Assembly: GCF_019720735.1 (NCBI RefSeq)
Contig: NZ_CP081302.1
Location: 860,270-924,269, forward strand
DNA length: 64,000 nt
Source: Mycoplasma sp. Ms02
GTDB taxonomy: Bacteria; Bacillota_I; Bacilli_A; Mycoplasmatales; Metamycoplasmataceae
Direction: 5' to 3'
In this document: positions 59,035 through 64,000 of the stretch, piece after piece
Numbering within the stretch: position 1 is the stretch's first letter
Layout: every line of letters starts with the position of its first letter
Notes under the pieces: model-generated
Told to the model about the DNA's origin: nothing
What the model saw: the letters and a program-made list of their open reading frames with translations, nothing else
Databases searched by the model: none
Translations under genes and position numbers: made by a program

Positions 59035-60509
59035 TGATTAGTTTTAGAGATAACATTACAAACACGGACTATAAATACAATCCAGACACGATTTTTTTCA
59101 ATTACAACATTGAACAAAACTTGCTTAGTATTTTTCTCCGTGATCCCTCACTCATTAGTGAACTAGTTTTGCACTTAAGTGAAGAAGATTTTTGAGCCGA
59201 GAATAATCGCTCGCTTTTCACAATTATGAAAACACTTTATAATGGAGCTTCTGAAGCACCTGAGGAAGTTGTTTTAACTAAATTCAAAGAATCTCTGCCT
59301 TTAGTTACACTGGACGATATTTTGAGCTCTATTGCAAAAAAAGACACGCAAGCAGCTAAAAATATATCACGTGAGTTTTTGCACCGTTTATCAGGAATTG
59401 AAGTACCCGAAGAAAATAGGTTTAATTACTACGACGAACTTTTAAGATTATCTACACTACGTAAAATCGAATCTTTAGTTCAAGACAAACAAAACCTTTT
59501 AAGAACAAAAACCGACATTGATCTTGACATCTTTTTAAGCCAATTCGAAGCTCAACTTATGGACACAAAAAAAACCAATGCTAACCAGGAGTTTCAAAAA
59601 GTTGATGAAGTAGCTTTAGGCTTTATTAATGACTTGCGTGAAAAAGCACAAAACGGTTCTAAGATTGATGGTGTAGGATCAGGATTCGAAGCACTTGATC
59701 GTTTAACTAATGGTTTTAAAGCTGGCGAATTAATCATAATTGCTGCACGTCCTGCTATGGGTAAAACTGCATTTGCTTTAAACGTAGCTTCAAACGCAGC
59801 AATTCAATTTGGCAAAAAAGTTTTGTTCTTTAGTCTAGAGATGTCCTCAGAACAATTGATCGGACGTGTTCTTGCTGCTGAATCAGATGTATTTGGTGAA
59901 AAATTTAAACACACTGATGAACTAAGTCAAGAAGATTGATTAAACATTCAGGCTACAATTTCAACAAAACTTGCAAATGCTCCTCTTTTCATCGATGATG
60001 CAACAACATCTTCGATTGAAGAAGTGCTTTGAAAAGCAAGAAGAATCAAAAAAGCTCAAGGTTTAGACATGATAGTAGTTGACTACCTTCAACTTCTAAA
60101 CTCAAAAGCAAAAGGTGCAGAGTCAAGACAAAACGAAGTTTCTCGAATATCTCGTGCCTTAAAACAAATTTCACGTGAATTAGGGATTCCTGTCATCGCT
60201 CTTTCACAACTTTCGCGTGCCGTAGAGCAGCGTGAGGATAAGAGACCTCTTTTATCAGACTTAAGAGAGTCTGGAGCTATCGAGCAAGATGCTGACATGA
60301 TTATGTTCTTATACCGTGATAGCTACTACAACAAAAAGAAATTAAATCAAAAAGATGAGGATCCACAAAACTTTGGTGTTTTCTCTGAGCTTTTGGTTAG
60401 CAAAAATAGACATGGATCGACAGGTAAAATTAACTTAAGATTCAAATTAAAAACATCTAAATTTGTCGACGCAGAAGACTTTTACACATTCGACAACAAG
60501 GAGTTCTAA
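59034..60509 (+). CDS. dnaB: Replicative DNA helicase
   Basis: 491 aa, hexameric 5'-3' helicase of the replication fork. An N-terminal helical domain (NIEQNLLSIFLRDPSLISELV) is followed by a linker and the RecA-like core: IDGVGSGFEALDRLTNGF, Walker A IIAARPAMGKTAFALN, FFSLEMSSEQLIGR, Walker B MIVVDYLQLL, VIALSQLSRAVEQREDKRP and SDLRESGAIEQDADMI. The length is slightly above the usual 440-470. Start ATG is inside the TAATG with rplI. The likely loader is the DnaI-like protein at the left edge. Confidence 0.95.
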
Positions 60510-60576
60510 TGGATTATTGATCCCATAAAATATTTTGTGATATATATTTATTAAAAACATTAAATAGAGGTAAGTT

Positions 60577-61803
60577 ATGCTAAAAATAGTTTTACTTATC
60601 CTTGTCTTAGTGTTATTTATATTAAGCAGCATCTTTAGTGGATCTGAAACGGCTTATACTGCTATTTCTCCTGCAAAAGTGCAACACATGGTTGAAAATG
60701 AACATCGGTTTGCACGCTTAATTCAAAAACAAACTAAAAGATACAACAATACTTTAGCGTCTATTTTGATTGGAAACAACATCGTAAACGTCTTGTCTTC
60801 AATCATAATGTCATACTTAATCACTAAGTATGTCACAGATGATGACGTCCTAGCTCTTGTAATTTCGACAGCAATAGTAACACCAATAATTGTGCTGTTC
60901 GGAGAAATTGCCCCTAAAATTCTGGCAAAATCTTATCCAGAAATTTATCTAAAAACTTTTTGTATTTTCATTGAGTTTGTATACTGAGTAACGTTTATAT
61001 TTGCCTATCCTTTAGGTAAATTAGGAAAAAAAGCCTTAATTACAAACTCAGAGGACGAAATAAAAACGATGGTTGATATTGCCAAAACAGAGGGTGTTTT
61101 GCAGAGTGGAGAAAGCTTTTTGGTACAAAAAGCACTTGACCTTGATTCAACAAAAGTATCTCAGCACTATATTAAGCTCAAAGATGTCGTTTCAATGGAT
61201 TATAGAACGAATATTAAACAGGCGATCGAGGTGTTTAAAGACACAAATTATTCCAGAATACCAGTAACTAAAAACGGCGAATTTATTGGTATCGTTTTAC
61301 TAAAAGACCTATACTACAGGGAACGGGGTAAAATAGTAAACTACATTACGACAATTCCTTTTATCTCTGCAAACTCAACACTAGCATCAGGTTTAGAAAA
61401 AATCAGAAAAGCTAGAGCACAAATGGCTTTCGTTGTTGAAAATAACAACTCAACTGAAGTAATGGGAATTATTACTATCGAAGATATTATTGAAGAACTT
61501 GTCGGTGAAATATACGATGAAACAGACGAAAAAGAAAATATCTTCAAAATCTCGCTTGAAAAATCTCACGTGCAAGTGGACACAAAAATGAAAGATGTGT
61601 TCAAGCAGCTTGAATTTGATGATGAATCAATTTCAGACGAAGAGTGAGAAATGGAACTAGGTGATTGAATACTTTTAAAAGCACAGCGTCCAAGATTAAC
61701 CAAAAACACACGTTTTGTTCTTGAAAATATTGCTGTCTTCAAGGTGTTTGAATTAAATAAAACTAAAAAAGAACAATCAATCATCGAAATTATTAGGTTA
61801 TAA
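60577..61803 (+). CDS. CNNM/CorC (hemolysin C-like) membrane protein with CBS pair
   Basis: 408 aa, ATG behind AGAGGTAAG. Residues about 1-145 are the CNNM/DUF21 membrane domain: FSGSETAYTAISPAKV near the first helix, and ILIGNNIVNVLSSIIMSYL. Residues about 195-330 are two CBS domains (DYRTNIKQAIEVFKDTNYSRIPV; GIITIEDIIEELVGEIYDE). The C-terminal CorC_HlyC domain follows a Trp-encoding TGA pair. Bacterial relatives export Mg2+ or Na+/Mg2+; a haemolysin role is only the historic name. It follows dnaB after 67 bases and ends at a shared terminator. Confidence 0.85.
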
Positions 61804-61809
61804 GATTAA

Positions 61810-61836
61810 GAAAAAACTGGTTATCCCAGTTTTTTA
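61810..61836. terminator. Bidirectional terminator between the CorC-like gene and ktrB
   Basis: Stem AAAAAACTGG/CCAGTTTTTT with a short loop between two converging genes. Confidence 0.8.
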
Positions 61837-63438
61837 TTATCCTATAGTAACATCGGTTTCAATATACTCATACCTGTTTGAATAATTACGTTTCTTACCT
61901 CAAACAAGGATAGTAGACGAAATACCGAATTGCCCTATAAACATAGTAACAATAATTGCTATCAGAGATGCGTTATTTAATGATTTAGTTATTCCTGTAG
62001 ATAGACCAGTAGTTCCAAAGGCACTGGTCACTTCAAATAGAACGTGAATAATACCGTAATCGTGATTTTCGTTAGCTTTACCACTGGCAATTAAACCATA
62101 GTGAGTGTCAAAACTTGAAGCCACAATTGCTGAAATAACTACTAGCAAGATTATACTAATTGCAAATACGGTTAATGCTCTTGATTCTGTTTCTTTGTTA
62201 ATAGATTTTCAAAAAAGTCTGATCTTAGGTCTACCTGTCATTTTTGCAAACAGCGATAAAATCACGATTGCAAATGTTGTTGTTCTGATTCCACCACCTG
62301 TTGAAGCAGGGGCCGCACCAATAAACATCAGTGTCACCATCATTAAGATTGTACCTTGTTGAAAGTTGCTCATATCAACAGTTGTGAAACCAGCGCTTCT
62401 AGTTGAAAAAACACTGAAAACAATAGCCATTATTTTGTCAGATAACGAACCATAGTAACTACCATCAGCAAAACCTTCTGAACCAACTGTCATTGATTTT
62501 CCACGATACATGATCGATGAAAAGTCTTTTGGACTCACAAAAAACTCAAATATTCAAACTGAGGCAAGTCCAACAATAAAAACGATTAGATAAGTGATTA
62601 ACGAAATTTTTGTAAACATTGAAAACAAGTATTTTCCTTGTTTTCTTTTTAGTTTTCATTTAATTCAATTTTTAATATCAAAGATTACAGGATAACCTAA
62701 ACCACCAATGATTAAAAGAATAATAAAGATAATTTGTAATCCGTAATTTTGGTAATAAGGCATTAATGAATTGCCACTAATAATGTCAAATCCTGCGTTG
62801 TTGATTGCGCTAATTGCGTGAAAGAAACCGAATCTAAGTGACATTATGATATCACCCTTTGGATTTATAAAATGACCAATATCTTTTTTCATTCAATCTG
62901 TAGTTTGTGGCTCGACAAGATAAAAATAAAGTGTTAGTCCTAAACCTGAGATTAAAATCATGACAATCAAGAACTTAATCGAAGATATAACAAGCGAAAT
63001 TGTCCGTGATATATCTTGACCACCACGCTCGCTATTAATTAAATTAATCTCACTAAGTGAGGTATATTTTTTTCTAAAAATAGTGTGAAAGAGAAAAACT
63101 TTTAAAGCAAAGAAACCTAAGCCACCAATAAAAATTAAGGTTGCGATTACAGCTTGACCAAAAATGTTTCAGTGAATATAAGTGTCTTTGACTACCAATC
63201 CAGTATCGGAAAAAGCACTAACACTTGTAAATACTGCTTGTATAAATGTAATTTCTTGTGCGTCTTCATAAGCCAAATTTTGCGTTCAAGGAGATCAAAG
63301 AAGCAAAATGGCAACAACAATCAACATTGTGTATACTAATAAGATATACCTTAGTCTTGTAAAGTAATTCTTGGGATTAAAGACCGATCAATCAATATCT
63401 TTAATACTTTTTGATAATGGAATCTTTCGATTATTCAT
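61837..63438 (-). CDS. ktrB: Potassium uptake channel subunit KtrB (TrkH/KtrB family)
   Basis: 533 aa, eight or more membrane helices in four M-P-M repeats. Selectivity-filter segments with the key Gly are seen: SVSAFSDTGLV, AINNAGFDII, STRSAGFTTV and TSAFGTTGLSTG. The intramembrane gating loop matches GAAPASTGGGIRTTT. KtrB needs the cytoplasmic RCK protein KtrA, which is not in the window. Potassium uptake by Ktr is a classic target of c-di-AMP, so gdpP (56613) is functionally linked. Start ATG 63438; several TGA are Trp. Confidence 0.88.
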
Positions 63439-63494
63439 AATATTAATTATAAGTTATTGCACAAAAAAACCAGGCAATAAAAGCGAATAAAAAA

Positions 63495-63518
63495 GCAAAA
63501 AGCTACTTAGCTTTTTGC
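63495..63518 (-). terminator. Terminator formed by the end of the HAD gene
   Basis: 11-bp perfect stem GCAAAAAGCTA/TAGCTTTTTGC with a 2-base loop and a T run on the minus strand. It includes the last codons and the TAG stop (63503-63505) of the gene. Confidence 0.8.
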
Positions 63519-64000
63519 AATTTTTGTTCAATTTCTTGACGTTTAATTTCAAGCGAAATACGGTATAAATAATCATCAATAGCTTCAGAAATACCATTTT
63601 GAGCCACATCACTTGTAAAGTATTTTACGTACTTTTTAACATGAGCAGGAGTATTATCCATTGCATAAGAATATCCAGCTACTTCAAACATTGCAATGTC
63701 ATTTTCACTATCCCCAATACCCATTACGTTTTCAGGGTCAGTTTGAAATATGTTTTCACACATTCACTTGATTGCTGAACCTTTTGAAACACCCTTTTTG
63801 GTAATTTCGATGTGTGATCCTAAATAAATGATGTTTAAATCAAAATCATGCTTTTGAAACTCTTGTCAAACTCTTTTGACTTCTTCATAATCACCATAAA
63901 CCTCTATTTTATGGATATCTTCAGGTATTCTTCCGTCTGTAATCCAATCATGATACTCCATAAACTCTGATAAAAAGTCATACATTTCTTGTGAATGATT
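63503..64000 (-). CDS. Cof-type HAD-IIB phosphatase, N-terminus outside the window
   Basis: 165 C-terminal residues visible. The cap-domain part (for example KIEVYGDYEEVKRVWQEF) is followed by the conserved Lys in EITKKGVSKGSAIKW, then motif IV VMGIGDSENDIAMFEVAGYS with the two metal-binding acidic residues, and AHVKKYVKYFTSD near the end. Cof-like enzymes dephosphorylate sugar phosphates or cofactors; the substrate cannot be told. Motif I (DxDGT) is expected beyond position 64000. Confidence 0.88.

Noticed and set aside
60508..60585. 24-codon frame starting in the TAATGG at the end of dnaB
   Set aside because: No ribosome binding site of its own, no homologue recognised, and it runs into the start of the CorC-like gene.

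Overview
The window is chromosomal DNA of a wall-less bacterium (class Mollicutes, Mycoplasma in the broad sense). The base composition is very AT-rich. Almost every long gene is readable only if TGA is translated as tryptophan, and several proteins carry surface anchors suited to a cell without a wall. The two giant-protein styles, the M42 peptidase, KtrB and the gdpP-rplI-dnaB order fit the hominis/pulmonis/synoviae side of the genus. That placement is inference; the species cannot be fixed from the sequence.

Layout. 1-2663: a partial DnaI-like helicase loader, fmt and a split chromate-type transporter in one close-packed + strand run. 3287-36181: three giant genes encoding 5138, 2840 and 2849 residues, about half of the window. 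Giant 1 has a signal peptide, a long stalk built from alternating roughly 100- and 118-residue modules with a four-module super-repeat of 436 residues, GA-type three-helix modules and a C-terminal membrane anchor. Giants 2 and 3 have N-terminal membrane anchors, very long alpha-helical coiled-coil rods and beta-rich C-terminal heads. Two small membrane proteins (92 and 213 aa) follow. 37285-41703: a glucose-type PTS EIIB-EIIA protein that lacks the EIIA phospho-histidine, a degenerate OppF-like ABC ATPase with a coiled-coil insertion (minus strand), and an M42 aminopeptidase.

41763-49891, all on the minus strand, is accessory in character. It holds two tandem type I specificity genes (hsdS) whose translation starts run straight into AG dinucleotide tracts, one in frame and one out of frame as sequenced. 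It also holds a Panacea/DUF4065 protein, nicotinate phosphoribosyltransferase with a palindrome over its promoter, a YhcH-family protein, rmuC with a small membrane protein, and a complete IS3-family element with 12-bp inverted repeats and a 3-bp target duplication, inserted just upstream of the rmuC operon. 50056-55968 encodes a 1970-aa surface protein with an N-terminal PI-specific phospholipase C domain joined to a helical GA-module stalk and a Pro-rich repeat. 56296-61803: a small ribbon-helix-helix protein, then the housekeeping run gdpP-rplI-dnaB and a CNNM/CorC-type protein. 61837-64000: ktrB and a partial Cof-type HAD phosphatase, both on the minus strand.

How it fits together: the surface of this organism appears to be dominated by a few very large anchored rods, plus a lipid-attacking or lipid-binding enzyme on a stalk with the same C-terminal anchor design. 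Giant 2 and the phospholipase gene share a similar extended -10 promoter element. The phase-variable hsdS pair gives a switchable DNA-methylation or restriction specificity. No rRNA, tRNA or CRISPR array was seen.
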